A stretch of DNA of 64,000 nucleotides, from contig NZ_VJZZ01000009.1 of NCBI RefSeq assembly GCF_009659535.1, positions 237,882 through 301,881 of the forward strand, read 5' to 3'. Below are positions 20,161 to 32,518 of the stretch, in pieces. The position numbers were made by a program, and so were the translations under genes. The first letter of the stretch is position 1. The number at the start of each line of letters is the position of its first letter. This DNA is from Aggregicoccus sp. 17bor-14 (GTDB taxonomy: Bacteria > Myxococcota > Myxococcia > Myxococcales > Myxococcaceae). Below the pieces are notes generated by a model that was not told the origin of the DNA, made no database searches, and saw nothing but the letters and a program-made list of their open reading frames with translations.

Positions 20161-20976
20161 TCAGACGTCCAGGCGGCGGTGCTTGAGGCAGGGGAGGTTC
20201 TCGCGGATGCGCGCGAGCAGGGCCGGGTCGACCGGGGCGACGGCCAGCCCCTCGCCCTCGGAGGCGCGCGCCACGACGAGGCCCCACGGGTCCACCACCA
20301 TCGCGTGGCCGTAGGTGACGCGCTTCTCGCTGTGCTTGCCGCCCTGCGCGGGCGCGAGCACGTAGGCCTGGTTCTCGATGGCCCGCGCGCGCAGCAGCAC
20401 CTCCCAGTGGTCCTTGCCGGTCATCAGCGTGAACGCCGCGGGCACCGCGAGCACCGTCGCGCCCGCGGTGGCGAGGCGGCGGTAGAGCTCGGGGAAGCGC
20501 AGGTCGTAGCAGACGCTCATCCCCAGGGTGCCCAGCTCCGCGGGCTGCAGGGGCGCCGCCACCACCTCGGTGCCGGGGGCCACCGCCGCGCTCTCGCGGT
20601 AGGTCGCCCCGTCGCCCACCTCCACGTCGAAGAGGTGCACCTTGCGGTACACGGCGAGCCGCGCACCGTCCGGCCCGAAGAGCACGCTGGTGTTGTAGAG
20701 CCGCGCGCCCGGCGCCCCCGTCTCCAGGACCGAGCCCGCGAGCAGCGTGACCTTCAGCTCCCGGGCGAGCTGCGCCATGCGGGCGAGCGTGGGCCCCTCC
20801 AGCCCCTCGGCTGCGGCGGCGCGCTCCGCGTCGTTGCCCATCCAGCTGAAGTTCTCCGGCAGCCCCACCAGCCGCGCACCGAGCCCGGCCGCCTGGCGCA
20901 CGAGCCGCGTCGCCACCTCGAGGTTGTGGGCCTTGTCTCCGGTGGAGACCATCTGGGCGGCGGCGATGAGGTGCAT
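20161..20976 (-). CDS. Carbon-nitrogen hydrolase, nitrilase superfamily (Nit1/Nit2-like amidase)
   Basis: The catalytic triad is visible: Glu in LPENFSW, Lys in YRKVHLFDVEV and Cys in GMSVCYDLRFPELYR. The sequence MHLIAAAQMVSTGDKAHNLE and the 271-residue length match the Nit branch, whose members hydrolyse deaminated glutathione or omega-amides (metabolite repair). Which of these is used cannot be told. ATG 20976 is chosen because family sequence begins there; no clear Shine-Dalgarno is present. It is divergent from rimP. Confidence 0.9.
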   Translation of the reverse strand: MHLIAAAQMVSTGDKAHNLEVATRLVRQAAGLGARLVGLPENFSWMGNDAERAAAAEGLEGPTLARMAQLARELKVTLLAGSVLETGAPGARLYNTSVLFGPDGARLAVYRKVHLFDVEVGDGATYRESAAVAPGTEVVAAPLQPAELGTLGMSVCYDLRFPELYRRLATAGATVLAVPAAFTLMTGKDHWEVLLRARAIENQAYVLAPAQGGKHSEKRVTYGHAMVVDPWGLVVARASEGEGLAVAPVDPALLARIRENLPCLKHRRLDV

Positions 20977-21064
20977 GGGAGCGTTATAACGTGGGGGCCG
21001 CGGGTTGAGGTCGGGTAAGTCCTTGAACTTGCCGGACTTCGTCCTGCGCGCGCGGCGTTCTTCC

Positions 21065-21094
21065 TTTACATAGCAAGGCCTTGCGTGGTAGGGA
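21065..21094 (+). promoter_or_regulatory. candidate promoter of the rimP-nusA-infB operon
   Basis: TTTACA (21065-21070) and TAGGGA (21089-21094) are separated by 18 bp in the divergent region before rimP. The palindrome CAAGGCCTTG (21074-21083) lies between them. The -10 match is weak, so the call rests mainly on position. Confidence 0.35.
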
Positions 21095-21123
21095 GGCCGC
21101 CGACATTTTTCGATGACGTTCAC

Positions 21124-21154
21124 CGAAAAGTGGGCCGCCGTGCCCGCTTTTTTC
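21124..21154 (+). terminator. rimP leader hairpin with T-run (terminator/attenuator)
   Basis: GAAAAG-T-GGGC pairs with GCCC-G-CTTTTTTC around a short loop, followed by further T residues. This is an intrinsic-terminator shape inside the leader, about 26 bp before the rimP ATG. Read the other way it could also end transcripts entering from the left. Similar leader hairpins precede rimP-nusA in many proteobacteria, where NusA autoregulates the operon. Confidence 0.7.
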
Positions 21155-21179
21155 GTTTCAGGGGTCCAGGTTCCCAGCG

Positions 21180-21665
21180 ATGGCCGAGTCCAACTTCAAG
21201 CAGACGGTCGAGTCGAGGGCGATGGAGCTCCTCGAGCCCATCGTTGCGGGAGAGGGCCTGGAGCTGCTGGAGCTCGAGTACCTGCGTGAGCGCGAGGGCT
21301 GGGTGCTGCGGCTCTTCATCGACAAGCCGGGTGGCCGCGTGGGGCTGGAGGAGTGCTCCCAGGTGAGCCGCGCGGTGGACACCGTGCTCGACGTGGAGGA
21401 CTTCATCCCCCACGAGTACAACCTCGAGGTCTCCAGCCCCGGCGTCAACCGCCCGCTGAAGAAGCCCTCGCACTTCGAGCGCGTGAAAGGCGAGCGGGTG
21501 AAGGTGAAGACCTTCGGCCCCATCGGCGAGCCGCCGCGCAAGAACTTCACGGGCAAGCTCGTGGAGATCACGGCGGACGACGTGGCGGTGGACGTGGAGG
21601 GGGGCGGTGTCTTCCGCATCCCCTTCAAGGACATCGCCAAGGCGAATCTGGAGTTCGAGTTCTAG
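21180..21665 (+). CDS. rimP: Ribosome maturation factor RimP
   Basis: RimP helps assemble the 30S head. The sequence shows LLEPIVAGEGLELLELEY, LRLFIDKPGG, CSQVSRAVDTVLDVED and the strongly conserved YNLEVSSPGVNRPLKKP. A C-terminal SH3-like part follows (GKLVEITADDVAVDVEGG...IPFKDIAKANLE). At 161 aa the length is normal. It is the first gene of the nusA-infB operon, and nusA follows after 69 bp. Confidence 0.97.
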   Translation: MAESNFKQTVESRAMELLEPIVAGEGLELLELEYLREREGWVLRLFIDKPGGRVGLEECSQVSRAVDTVLDVEDFIPHEYNLEVSSPGVNRPLKKPSHFERVKGERVKVKTFGPIGEPPRKNFTGKLVEITADDVAVDVEGGGVFRIPFKDIAKANLEFEF

Positions 21666-21734
21666 GTGCTGACATACAGGGCGCTCGCTGACTCCTTCAG
21701 CGGGTAGGCCCGTGGACCCTTTTCGGAGAAGACC

Positions 21735-23441
<1,707 letters not shown>

Positions 23442-23448
23442 CCCGCAT

Positions 23449-23769
23449 ATGAGGCGCACCCCCAAGGCTCCCAAGGCATCCAATGTTCCCCTCATCCCCG
23501 GACCGGTGCGCACCTGCATCGGCTGCGGGGCGAAGAAGGCCCAGGGGGAGCTGCTGCGGGTGGCGATGGAGCCCGGGGGTGGAGTGGCAGTGGACAGGAA
23601 GAGCAGGCAGCCTGGACGGGGTGCCTACCTTTGCGGCGCCGGATGTCTCTCGGCGGCGCTCAAGAGAAAAGCCTTCGGAAGGGCATTCCGGGGGAAGGCG
23701 GGGCCGCTAGACCCCCTGGTGCTCGAGCGAGCACTGGGCCTGGGGGCAGCGGCGGGGTCGGGGAGGTAG
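23449..23769 (+). CDS. ylxR: YlxR/DUF448 RNA-binding protein
   Basis: A 106-residue basic protein with the YlxR signature [19 protein letters not shown] and RGAYLC at the centre. The family always sits between nusA and infB and is thought to bind RNA; some members also influence transcription of metabolic genes. I chose the ATG at 23449 just after the nusA stop. The open frame begins at 23410 inside nusA. Confidence 0.93.
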   Translation: MRRTPKAPKASNVPLIPGPVRTCIGCGAKKAQGELLRVAMEPGGGVAVDRKSRQPGRGAYLCGAGCLSAALKRKAFGRAFRGKAGPLDPLVLERALGLGAAAGSGR

Positions 23770-23820
23770 CGAACCGTCGTGGGTGTTAGGAACCACTCCC
23801 ACTCAATTTTGGATTAGGGT

Positions 23821-23848
23821 GCTTCGCCCTCGGGCAGTCGGGCGAAGC
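23821..23848 (+). promoter_or_regulatory. hairpin in the infB leader
   Basis: GCTTCGCCC (23821-23829) pairs perfectly with GGGCGAAGC (23840-23848), ending 17 bases before the infB ATG. There is no T-run, so it is more likely a translational or stability element than a terminator. Confidence 0.6.
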
Positions 23849-23865
23849 CAAAGGCCAAGCAAGGT

Positions 23866-26800
23866 ATGTCGAAGAAGCGCGTCCACGAAATTGCGAAGGA
23901 GCTCAAGGGCCACGGCATTGAGCTCGACAACAAGGAGGTCGTGACCGAGCTCGTGTCGCTCGGCTACGACGTCAAGAGCCACTCGTCCTCTCTGGAGGAC
24001 GACCAGGCCACCGCTGCGGTCCAGAAGATCCTCAACAAGCGCAAGCCCCAGCAGGCGGCCCCTCCGGTCGCCGCGAAGGGCTTCGTCGTGCGCCGCAAGG
24101 TGGGCACTCACGCCGGTGACGGCGCCGAGTCCCACGCGGGGCACGCGCCTGCGCAGCAGCACGTCGAGGCCCCGGCCGAGGCGCCTGCCGCGCAGTACGC
24201 CGAGCCTGCTCACCCGGCTGCCGCGGAGGCTCCCGAGCCCCCGGCTGCCTCCGAGCAGGCCGCCCAGCCCGAGCAGGCCGCAGCGCCCGAGCAGTCGGCG
24301 CCTGCAGCCGAAGCCCCCTCTGCCCCCGCGGCCGCCCAGGCCCCGGAGGCTTCCACCCAGGCGCCTGCCGAGCCCGCCGCCCCTGTCGCCGCTGCCCAGA
24401 GCAGCGCGCCGCAGGCGCAGCCGGCCGCCGAGCCGCCTCCCGCGCCGGAGGCCCGCCCGCAGGCGGCCGCCCCGGTGGCGGCGCAGCCCTCGTCCCCCGT
24501 GCAGGAGAAGCCCGCTTTGCCCGTAACCCCCCCGACCCCGCCGGTGCCCCCCACCGTGCGGCAGCCGTCCACGCAGGCCACCCCGGCGCAGAGCCAGGGT
24601 GCCTCCCGTCCTGCGGGCTCCGGCTCGGGCCGTCCTCCCTATCAGAGCGGTGGCCGTCCTCAGTACTCGAGCCGGCCCCCCATGCCGCCCGGCGGCTACC
24701 CGCGCGCTCCCGGCCAGGCCCACCTGGGCCCGCCGCAGGCACGCCCCGGCGTGCAGGTGCGCCCCGGCGGCGCCCCCGGCGCCCCGGCAGGCACCGGCGT
24801 GCAGGTGCGCCCCACCGGCTCGGCGACACCCGCGGCCGGCGCCCCCGGCGCTCCGGCAGCCGGCGCCCCCACGGTGGACCCGAAGACGCTGCGCCCCACG
24901 GCCACCCAGGCCGTCGTCATCTCGCGCCCGCTCATCCAGGTGCGCCGCGTGACGCCCACCGGCCCCGCCAAGGCCTACCCGCTCGCGCCGGGCAAGAAGG
25001 CCATCGGTGAGGTGCGCGAGTTCAAGGTCGTCCCGGATCACCTGGGCCGCGGCCGCGAGCTCGTCGACGTCAGCAAGAACAAGGACAAGAGCCCGCGCAA
25101 GAAGGGCACCGCCGCAGACGGGACCATCTCCAAGCAGGAGATCACGGACCTCGTCTGGGGCCGCGTGAACATCCCGCTGCGCGGCAAGAAGAAGAAGCCC
25201 ACGAAGAAGGGCGCCAAGACCCAGATCACGCAGATGGCCGAGGAGAAGAAGGTCATCCGCCTGCAGGAGGGCATCAGCCTCTCCGACCTGGGCCAGCGCA
25301 TGGGCGTGCGCACCGGCGAGCTCATCAAGAAGCTCATGGCCGGCGGCAAGATGGCCACCGCGAACCAGATCATCGACGCGGACACCGCCGAGATTCTCGC
25401 CACCGACTACGGCTGGCGCGTGGAGAAGGTGGGCTTCGAGGTGGAGGACCACCTGCCCGAGGTGCAGACCAGCCCCGCGGACGAGCGGCCCCGGCCTCCG
25501 GTGGTCACCGTCATGGGTCACGTCGACCACGGAAAGACGAGCCTCCTGGACGCCATCCGTCAGGCCAACGTGGCCAGCGGCGAGGCGGGCGGCATCACCC
25601 AGCACATCGGCGCGTACACCGTGAAGACGGAGCGCGGCGAGGTCACGTTCCTGGACACCCCGGGCCACGAGGCCTTCACCTCGATGCGCGCGCGCGGCGC
25701 CAACGTCACGGACATCGTGGTGCTGGTGGTCGCGGCGGACGACGGCGTGATGCCCCAGACCGTCGAGGCCATCAAGCACGCCAAGGCCGCGGAAGTGCCC
25801 ATCGTGGTCGCCATCAACAAGATGGACGTGCCGGGCGCGAACCCCGACCGCGTGAAGAAGGACCTCGCCAACTACGAGCTCACGCCGGAAGAGTGGGGCG
25901 GCGACACCATCATGGTGCCCGTCTCCGCGCGCCAGAAGACCGGCATCGACCTGCTGCTCGAGAACCTCGCGCTGCAGGCGGAAGTCCTCGAGCTCACCGC
26001 GAACCCGGCGCGTCCCGCCGTGGGCGCGATCATCGAGGCGAAGCTGGAGAAGGGCCGCGGCCCCGTGGCCACCGTGCTGGTGCAGGAGGGCACGCTGCGC
26101 GTGGGCGATGCCATCGTCACCGGCACCCACTACGGCCGCGTGCGCGCCATGAACAACAGCCGCGGCGAGCAGGCGAAGGAAGTCCTCCCCGGCTACAGCG
26201 CCGAGGTCGTGGGCCTCTCGGGCGTGCCCACCGCCGGTGACACCATCAACGTGGTGGCCGACGAGCGCGCCGCGAAGGAGATCGCCGAGCACCGCGGCAT
26301 GAAGGAGCGCGCCAGCGAGCTGGGCAAGGTCAACCGCGAGTCGCTCGAGGACCTCTTCGCGCGCACCAAGGCGGGTGGCGGCGCGAAGGAGCTGCGCCTC
26401 GTCATCAAGGCGGACGTGCAGGGCAGCGCGGAGGCCGTCAGCCAGGCGGTCAACAAGCTCTCCACGCCCAAGGTCAAGGTGGACATCATCCACAAGGGCG
26501 TGGGCGCCATGACCGAGACCGACGTGATGCTCGCGGCGGCCTCCAAGGGCATGGTGGTGGGCTTCAACGTGAAGGCCGAGTCGGGCACCGAGGCCGCTGC
26601 GAAGCTGCAGGGCGTCACGCTGCAGACCTACTCCATCATCTACGAGCTCATCGACGGCGTGCGCTCGCGCATGGAGGACCTGCTCGAGCCCATCCGCACC
26701 GAGCGCAAGCTGGGCCGCGCCGAGGTCCGTACGACCTTCAACGTCCCCAAGCTGGGCACCATCGCGGGCTCCGCGGTGCTGGACGGCACCATCAAGCGCG

Positions 26801-27000
26801 GCGCCTTCGTGCGCCTCATCCGCGAGAACAAGCAGCTGTTCAGCGGCAAGATGGCCAGCCTCCGCCGCTTCAAGGACGACGTGAAGGAAGTCGCCCAGGG
26901 CTACGAGTGCGGTATCGGCATCGAGAACTACAACGACCTCAAGCCCGGTGACATCATCGAGGCCTACGAGATCGAGGAGACGCGGCCCAGCCTGAGCTAG
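23866..27000 (+). CDS. infB: Translation initiation factor IF-2 (1044 aa, long linker)
   Basis: IF-2 delivers formyl-Met-tRNA to the 30S subunit and promotes subunit joining with GTP hydrolysis. The N-terminus ([24 protein letters not shown]) is an IF2-N module. An Ala/Pro/Gln-rich stretch of roughly 300 residues follows, then a second conserved N-domain ([22 protein letters not shown]). The G domain has GHVDHGKT from 551, DTPGHEAF and NKMD, and domains II-IV complete the protein. The length is typical of myxobacterial IF-2 and much greater than most. ATG 23866 follows CAAGG. Confidence 0.98.
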   Translation: MSKKRVHEIAKELKGHGIELDNKEVVTELVSLGYDVKSHSSSLEDDQATAAVQKILNKRKPQQAAPPVAAKGFVVRRKVGTHAGDGAESHAGHAPAQQHVEAPAEAPAAQYAEPAHPAAAEAPEPPAASEQAAQPEQAAAPEQSAPAAEAPSAPAAAQAPEASTQAPAEPAAPVAAAQSSAPQAQPAAEPPPAPEARPQAAAPVAAQPSSPVQEKPALPVTPPTPPVPPTVRQPSTQATPAQSQGASRPAGSGSGRPPYQSGGRPQYSSRPPMPPGGYPRAPGQAHLGPPQARPGVQVRPGGAPGAPAGTGVQVRPTGSATPAAGAPGAPAAGAPTVDPKTLRPTATQAVVISRPLIQVRRVTPTGPAKAYPLAPGKKAIGEVREFKVVPDHLGRGRELVDVSKNKDKSPRKKGTAADGTISKQEITDLVWGRVNIPLRGKKKKPTKKGAKTQITQMAEEKKVIRLQEGISLSDLGQRMGVRTGELIKKLMAGGKMATANQIIDADTAEILATDYGWRVEKVGFEVEDHLPEVQTSPADERPRPPVVTVMGHVDHGKTSLLDAIRQANVASGEAGGITQHIGAYTVKTERGEVTFLDTPGHEAFTSMRARGANVTDIVVLVVAADDGVMPQTVEAIKHAKAAEVPIVVAINKMDVPGANPDRVKKDLANYELTPEEWGGDTIMVPVSARQKTGIDLLLENLALQAEVLELTANPARPAVGAIIEAKLEKGRGPVATVLVQEGTLRVGDAIVTGTHYGRVRAMNNSRGEQAKEVLPGYSAEVVGLSGVPTAGDTINVVADERAAKEIAEHRGMKERASELGKVNRESLEDLFARTKAGGGAKELRLVIKADVQGSAEAVSQAVNKLSTPKVKVDIIHKGVGAMTETDVMLAAASKGMVVGFNVKAESGTEAAAKLQGVTLQTYSIIYELIDGVRSRMEDLLEPIRTERKLGRAEVRTTFNVPKLGTIAGSAVLDGTIKRGAFVRLIRENKQLFSGKMASLRRFKDDVKEVAQGYECGIGIENYNDLKPGDIIEAYEIEETRPSLS

Positions 27001-27040
27001 TCGCTCAGCGCCCCGGCGGTCTGCATCACCGACCGAACCC

Positions 27041-27067
27041 GCGCGGGTGGGCACACCCCACCCGCGC
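27041..27067 (+). terminator. G+C-rich hairpin between infB and the DUF503 gene
   Basis: GCGCGGGTGGG (27041-27051) pairs perfectly over 11 bp with CCCACCCGCGC (27057-27067) around the loop CACAC. No T-run follows, so it may be a partial or factor-dependent terminator, or an mRNA-stability element separating infB from the downstream genes. Confidence 0.6.
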
Positions 27068-27087
27068 CGGGCTTCGAGGGCCTGACC

Positions 27088-27744
27088 ATGTTCGTCTGCG
27101 TCGCACGCCTCACCCTGCAAATCCCCGACAGCGGCTCGCTCAAGGCCAAGCGGCAGATCCTCCGCCGGGTGACCGACCGGGTGAAGGCCCGCTTCAACGT
27201 GGCCGTGGCCGAGGTCGATGACAACGATCTCTGGCAGCGGGCCACCATCGGCCTGTGCGTGGTCGGCAACGACCGGCGGCACGTGGACGAGCAGATGGAG
27301 AAGATCATCCACCACGTCGAGGAGATGTACGTCGCGCCGCTCGTGAGCCGCGAGACGGAGATCCTCGGCTTCGGCGACCGGCTCTTCGCCCCGCAGCGCC
27401 CCGGCGAGGCCGTGCGCGGCCAGCTGCCCGAAGGCGCCCCCGCGCACGACTGGGCCGGGGACGGCGGAGACGGGGACGACGCCCCGGAGCGCGAGCCCTC
27501 GGCGGACGATCTCATCGCGAGCTTCAGCGCGAACCTCGGCAAGGGCGACCGCTCCCTCGCGGAGGCAGAGGGCCTGGGCTCCTGGGACCGCCGCAACGCG
27601 GCCGCCCGCAGTGGCGGGCGCTCCAATGGCAATGGGGACGAGAGTCCCGCGGTAAAGCGGGGCGGCGGCGACAAGCTGACCCTGGACGAGGCCCGGGCGC
27701 GCGCGCGCAGCCTCCGCAACCCCCGAGACTGGGAGAAGAAATGA
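27088..27744 (+). CDS. DUF503 (YlxP-like) protein with long acidic C-terminal extension
   Basis: Residues 1-95 are a classic DUF503/YlxP domain: [49 protein letters not shown] and GLCVVGND. This domain is about 95 residues and lies beside rbfA in many genomes with a suspected role in ribosome assembly. Here about 120 further residues follow, rich in Gly, Asp and Glu, with no recognisable fold. Its stop overlaps the rbfA start as ATGA, so the two are coupled. Confidence 0.9.
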   Translation: MFVCVARLTLQIPDSGSLKAKRQILRRVTDRVKARFNVAVAEVDDNDLWQRATIGLCVVGNDRRHVDEQMEKIIHHVEEMYVAPLVSRETEILGFGDRLFAPQRPGEAVRGQLPEGAPAHDWAGDGGDGDDAPEREPSADDLIASFSANLGKGDRSLAEAEGLGSWDRRNAAARSGGRSNGNGDESPAVKRGGGDKLTLDEARARARSLRNPRDWEKK

Positions 27745-28103
27745 GCACGCATTCGAGACCGGATCGGGTGGGGCAGGAGATCCAGGCCGCCATCGGGGAC
27801 ATCCTCTCCCGCGGCAACCTGCGCGACCCGCGCATCGGCTACATCACCGTCACCGGCGTGAAGGTGAGCCCGGACCTGCGCGTGGCGCAGGTCTTCTACT
27901 CCATGATTGGAGACGAGAAGGCGCGCAAGGAGACCCAGGCGGGGCTGGACGCCGCCAAGGGCTACGTGCGCCGCGAGGTGACGCGCGCGGTGCAGCTGCG
28001 CGTGTCCCCCGAGGTGTTCTTCACCTTCGACGCCTCGGTGGGCGAGGGCGACAAGATCGACCGCCTCCTGCGCGAGGTGAAGGAGAAGGAGGGCTGGAAG
28101 TAG
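27741..28103 (+). CDS. rbfA: 30S ribosome-binding factor RbfA
   Basis: RbfA binds immature 30S subunits near the 5' helix of 16S rRNA and aids processing. The KH-like fold is recognisable from [46 protein letters not shown] and [25 protein letters not shown]. It has 120 residues, and the ATG at 27741 overlaps the previous stop. truB follows 17 bp later. Confidence 0.96.
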   Translation: MSTHSRPDRVGQEIQAAIGDILSRGNLRDPRIGYITVTGVKVSPDLRVAQVFYSMIGDEKARKETQAGLDAAKGYVRREVTRAVQLRVSPEVFFTFDASVGEGDKIDRLLREVKEKEGWK

Positions 28104-28120
28104 CGGCCCGGGAAGCTCGC

Positions 28121-28993
28121 ATGGACGGCGTGCTCGTCATCGACAAGCCCAAGGGCCCCACGTCCTTCGACGTGGTCCGCCAGGTGCGCTCGTTCCTGCG
28201 CATCAAGAAGGTGGGGCACACCGGCACGCTGGATCCCATGGCCACCGGCGTGCTCCCGCTCTGCCTCGGCGAGGCCACGAAGATCGCCGGCCACATCCTC
28301 GAGGGCGACAAGGCCTACGAGGCCACCGTGCGCCTGGGCGCCGAGACGGACACCCAGGACGCGGAAGGCAAGGTCGTCGCCGAGGCCCCGGTGCCGCCGC
28401 TCAGCCGCGCGCTGCTCGAGCCCGCGCTCGCGCGCTTTCGCGGCTCCTTCGACCAGCTGCCCCCGATGTACTCGGCCGTCAAGGTGGACGGAAAGCGCCT
28501 CTACGAGCTCGCGCGCGAGGGCAAGGACGTGGAGCGCGCCGCGCGCACCGTCACCGTGCACGAGCTCGTGCTGCGCGACTTCAGCGCCACCGAGCTCAAG
28601 CTCTCCGTGCGCTGCTCGAAGGGCTTCTTCGTGCGCACTCTCGCCTTCGACCTGGGCCGCGCGCTCGGCTGCGGCGCGCACCTCACGGCGCTGCGGCGCA
28701 CCGCGAGCGGCCCCTTCCTGCTCGCGCACGCGCTGCCGCTCGCGCAGCTGCAGGAGCTCTCTGCCGAGGCGCTCGCCGCGCGGCTGGTCCCGATGGAGCA
28801 GGCCCTGAGCGAGCTGCCCGCGCTGCAGGTGAGCGCCTCCGAGGCCGTGAAGGTCAGCCACGGCCTGCCGCTCGAGCTGGGCGAGGGCCGCGCTCCGGCC
28901 GGAAAGCTCCGGGTGATGTCACCCGAAGGACGCCTGCTCGCCGTGGCCGAGGCCGCCGCGGGACGGCTCCGTTACCTCCGTGTGATGGTCTGA
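28121..28993 (+). CDS. truB: tRNA pseudouridine55 synthase TruB
   Basis: It makes pseudouridine 55 in the T-loop of tRNAs. The sequence GVLVIDKPKGPTSFDVV and the catalytic Asp38 in GHTGTLDPMATG identify it. KAYEATVRLGAETDTQDAEG, QLPPMYSAVKVDGKRLYELAREG and the Cys-Ser-Lys-Gly motif (RCSKGFFVRTLAFDLG) confirm this. 290 aa is a normal length, with a PUA-like C-terminus. Confidence 0.97.
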   Translation: MDGVLVIDKPKGPTSFDVVRQVRSFLRIKKVGHTGTLDPMATGVLPLCLGEATKIAGHILEGDKAYEATVRLGAETDTQDAEGKVVAEAPVPPLSRALLEPALARFRGSFDQLPPMYSAVKVDGKRLYELAREGKDVERAARTVTVHELVLRDFSATELKLSVRCSKGFFVRTLAFDLGRALGCGAHLTALRRTASGPFLLAHALPLAQLQELSAEALAARLVPMEQALSELPALQVSASEAVKVSHGLPLELGEGRAPAGKLRVMSPEGRLLAVAEAAAGRLRYLRVMV

Positions 28994-29018
28994 GCGACGT
29001 CTCACGGAAGGAAAGCAT

Positions 29019-29351
29019 GTGCTCCCGGTGGCCCGCCCCCTGGACATCGTCATCGTCATCCCGCCCGCGCTGCGCCCGCTCTTCGAGGGACGGCGCGAGG
29101 TGAGCCTCGGCATGCCGGCCGGCTCCGGGGTGGTGGACGTCATCGCCACGCTGCTCGCGCTCTACCCGCGCCTGCAGGGACAGCTGGCGAGTGACCGGGA
29201 GGCGCGCCGCCACGTCGTCCTGGCGCTCGAGGAGGCTGCGGCGCGGGAGCTCGCGCGCGGCGGCACCGGGCTGGAGTCCGGCGGGCGGCTCTACCTGTTC
29301 GAGCAGGGTGGGGCGGCCGAGCGCGACGACCCCGCAGACATCGAAGGTTGA
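29019..29351 (+). CDS. MoaD/ThiS-like small protein (tentative)
   Basis: A 110-residue protein beginning LPVARPLDIVIVIPPALRPLFEGRREVSLG. The pattern of one strand, a loop, a helix with VVDVIATLLALYPRLQGQL and a Gly-rich strand (SGGRLYLFEQGG) looks like the beta-grasp fold of MoaD/ThiS. The exposed GG end is followed by 11 residues instead of being terminal. A sulphur-carrier function is therefore not supported. GTG 29019 is preferred because AAGGAAAG lies upstream; the overlapping ATG at 29017 is in another frame. It sits between truB and rpsO. Confidence 0.6.
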   Translation: MLPVARPLDIVIVIPPALRPLFEGRREVSLGMPAGSGVVDVIATLLALYPRLQGQLASDREARRHVVLALEEAAARELARGGTGLESGGRLYLFEQGGAAERDDPADIEG

Positions 29352-29472
29352 CCCCCCGGGGGGCGGCGCTTATAAGCCCCTGATTCGTTAGAAGGAAGTG
29401 CCCGGTCTGTACCCCTCCGCGGACCGCGGCCTGCAGCAAAAACCCGGAGCGGGTGAAAGACGAAGCAACAGC

Positions 29473-29742
29473 ATGTCCGTGCATCAGGAGCGCAAGGCGG
29501 AAGTCGTCACGAAGTTCCGCACCCACGAGGCCGACACCGGCTCTCCCGAGGTCCAGGTGGCCCTGCTCAGCGAGCGCATCACCATGCTCACCGAGCACTT
29601 CAAGACCCACAAGAAGGACCACCACTCTCGCCGCGGTCTGCTGAAGCTGGTCGGTCAGCGCCGCCGCCTGCTGGACTACCTCAAGGGCAAGGACACCCAG
29701 CGCTACAAGAAGCTCATCGACGGCCTCGGCATCCGCAAGTAA
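29473..29742 (+). CDS. rpsO: 30S ribosomal protein S15
   Basis: S15 is a primary 16S rRNA-binding protein of the platform. The 89 residues match the family throughout: [48 protein letters not shown] and [12 protein letters not shown] 29473 is used; the open frame upstream is leader. The order rpsO then pnp is conserved widely, and S15 often represses its own translation by binding its leader. Confidence 0.98.
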   Translation: MSVHQERKAEVVTKFRTHEADTGSPEVQVALLSERITMLTEHFKTHKKDHHSRRGLLKLVGQRRRLLDYLKGKDTQRYKKLIDGLGIRK

Positions 29743-29759
29743 GCCGTCGCCGTACCCCA

Positions 29760-29791
29760 CGCGGGGCGCTGGTGCAGACCGGCGCCCCGCG
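29760..29791 (+). terminator. hairpin after rpsO
   Basis: CGCGGGGCGC (29760-29769) pairs perfectly with GCGCCCCGCG (29782-29791), with an inner GGT/ACC pairing in the loop. Only a short GTCGTTTC tail follows, so termination may be partial, letting some transcripts run into pnp as in other rpsO-pnp operons. Confidence 0.72.
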
Positions 29792-29803
29792 GTCGTTTCA
29801 GCA

Positions 29804-29845
29804 GTCGGTTTCACGCCGTCGGTTTCACGAAGTCCAGTTCACGCA
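29804..29845 (+). repeat. imperfect 14-bp tandem repeat
   Basis: GTCGGTTTCACG occurs at 29804 and 29818 and in altered form (GTCCAGTTCACG) at 29832, spaced exactly 14 bp. A related GTCGTTTCA precedes it at 29792. It lies directly after the rpsO terminator stem in the leader of pnp. Confidence 0.7.
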
Positions 29846-30209
29846 GCACGCAGCAAGGGGCTCCCGCGCAGGCGGGGACTCGGGTGGTGGTGGGAACGGG
29901 GGTTTTGGTTTCCGTTCGGTCCGGCTGACGCGCTTCCGCAGCACAGAGCGCCTCGGCCCGAGCGATCAGAGGCCAAGGTCTCCGCCGAAACTTCCGCCGG
30001 CGTTCCTCTCTTCAGCGGCAGCTCTCTCTCAGCAGTCTCACCGCAGTCCCACCGCGGTTGCCATCAGTGCGCTTGTCCGGGCCGGCGACCGCATACAGCA
30101 CGCGCAACAGGCCCCCGGTAGACGTGTGCGGGCCTCGCTCCGGCATGGGCCGGGCGAGGGGCACGGACCGGAGCGGCGCTCGAGCGCGACACGAAGGCAG
30201 GACAACACC

Positions 30210-32363
<2,154 letters not shown>

Positions 32364-32394
32364 GTCGTCGTCGGGTTGGAGTCCTCTGACCACA

Positions 32395-32433
32395 CTGTCC
32401 CCTCTCCCTCTGGGAGAGGGTCAGGGTGAGGGA
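32395..32433 (+). repeat. REP-like palindromic repeat, copy 1
   Basis: CCCTCTCCC-tct-GGGAGAGGG followed by GGTGAGGGA, downstream of pnp. It shares a 26-base identical core with the copy at 34336 and is related to the inverted pair at 46051-46138. Confidence 0.8.
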
Positions 32434-32449
32434 AGAGGGCTTCTCACTG

Positions 32450-32488
32450 CGCCCCCGTTCGCCGCGTGCGGACGGGGGCGTTGTCTTT
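32450..32488 (+). terminator. intrinsic terminator of pnp
   Basis: CGCCCCCGT (32450-32458) pairs with ACGGGGGCG (32472-32480), followed by TTGTCTTTT. This is a good Rho-independent terminator 87 bases after the pnp stop, closing the nusA-infB-rpsO-pnp block. Confidence 0.85.
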
Positions 32489-32518
32489 TCCGGCCTCGAC
32501 CGTGGGAAACTCGCCTCC

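Larger units (their letters stand above)
29743..30209 (+). other. rpsO-pnp intergenic leader (467 bp)
   Basis: This gap contains the rpsO terminator hairpin, a short tandem repeat and the pnp leader. A frame is open through it into pnp, but its translation has no PNPase similarity, so I treat it as untranslated. In other bacteria this region carries the RNase III/PNPase autoregulatory structure. Confidence 0.7.

Noticed and set aside
29772..30209. N-terminal extension of PNPase
   Set aside because: The frame is open, but the residues have no PNPase similarity, overlap the terminator and tandem repeat, and the ATG at 30210 has family sequence from its first residue and a ribosome-binding site.
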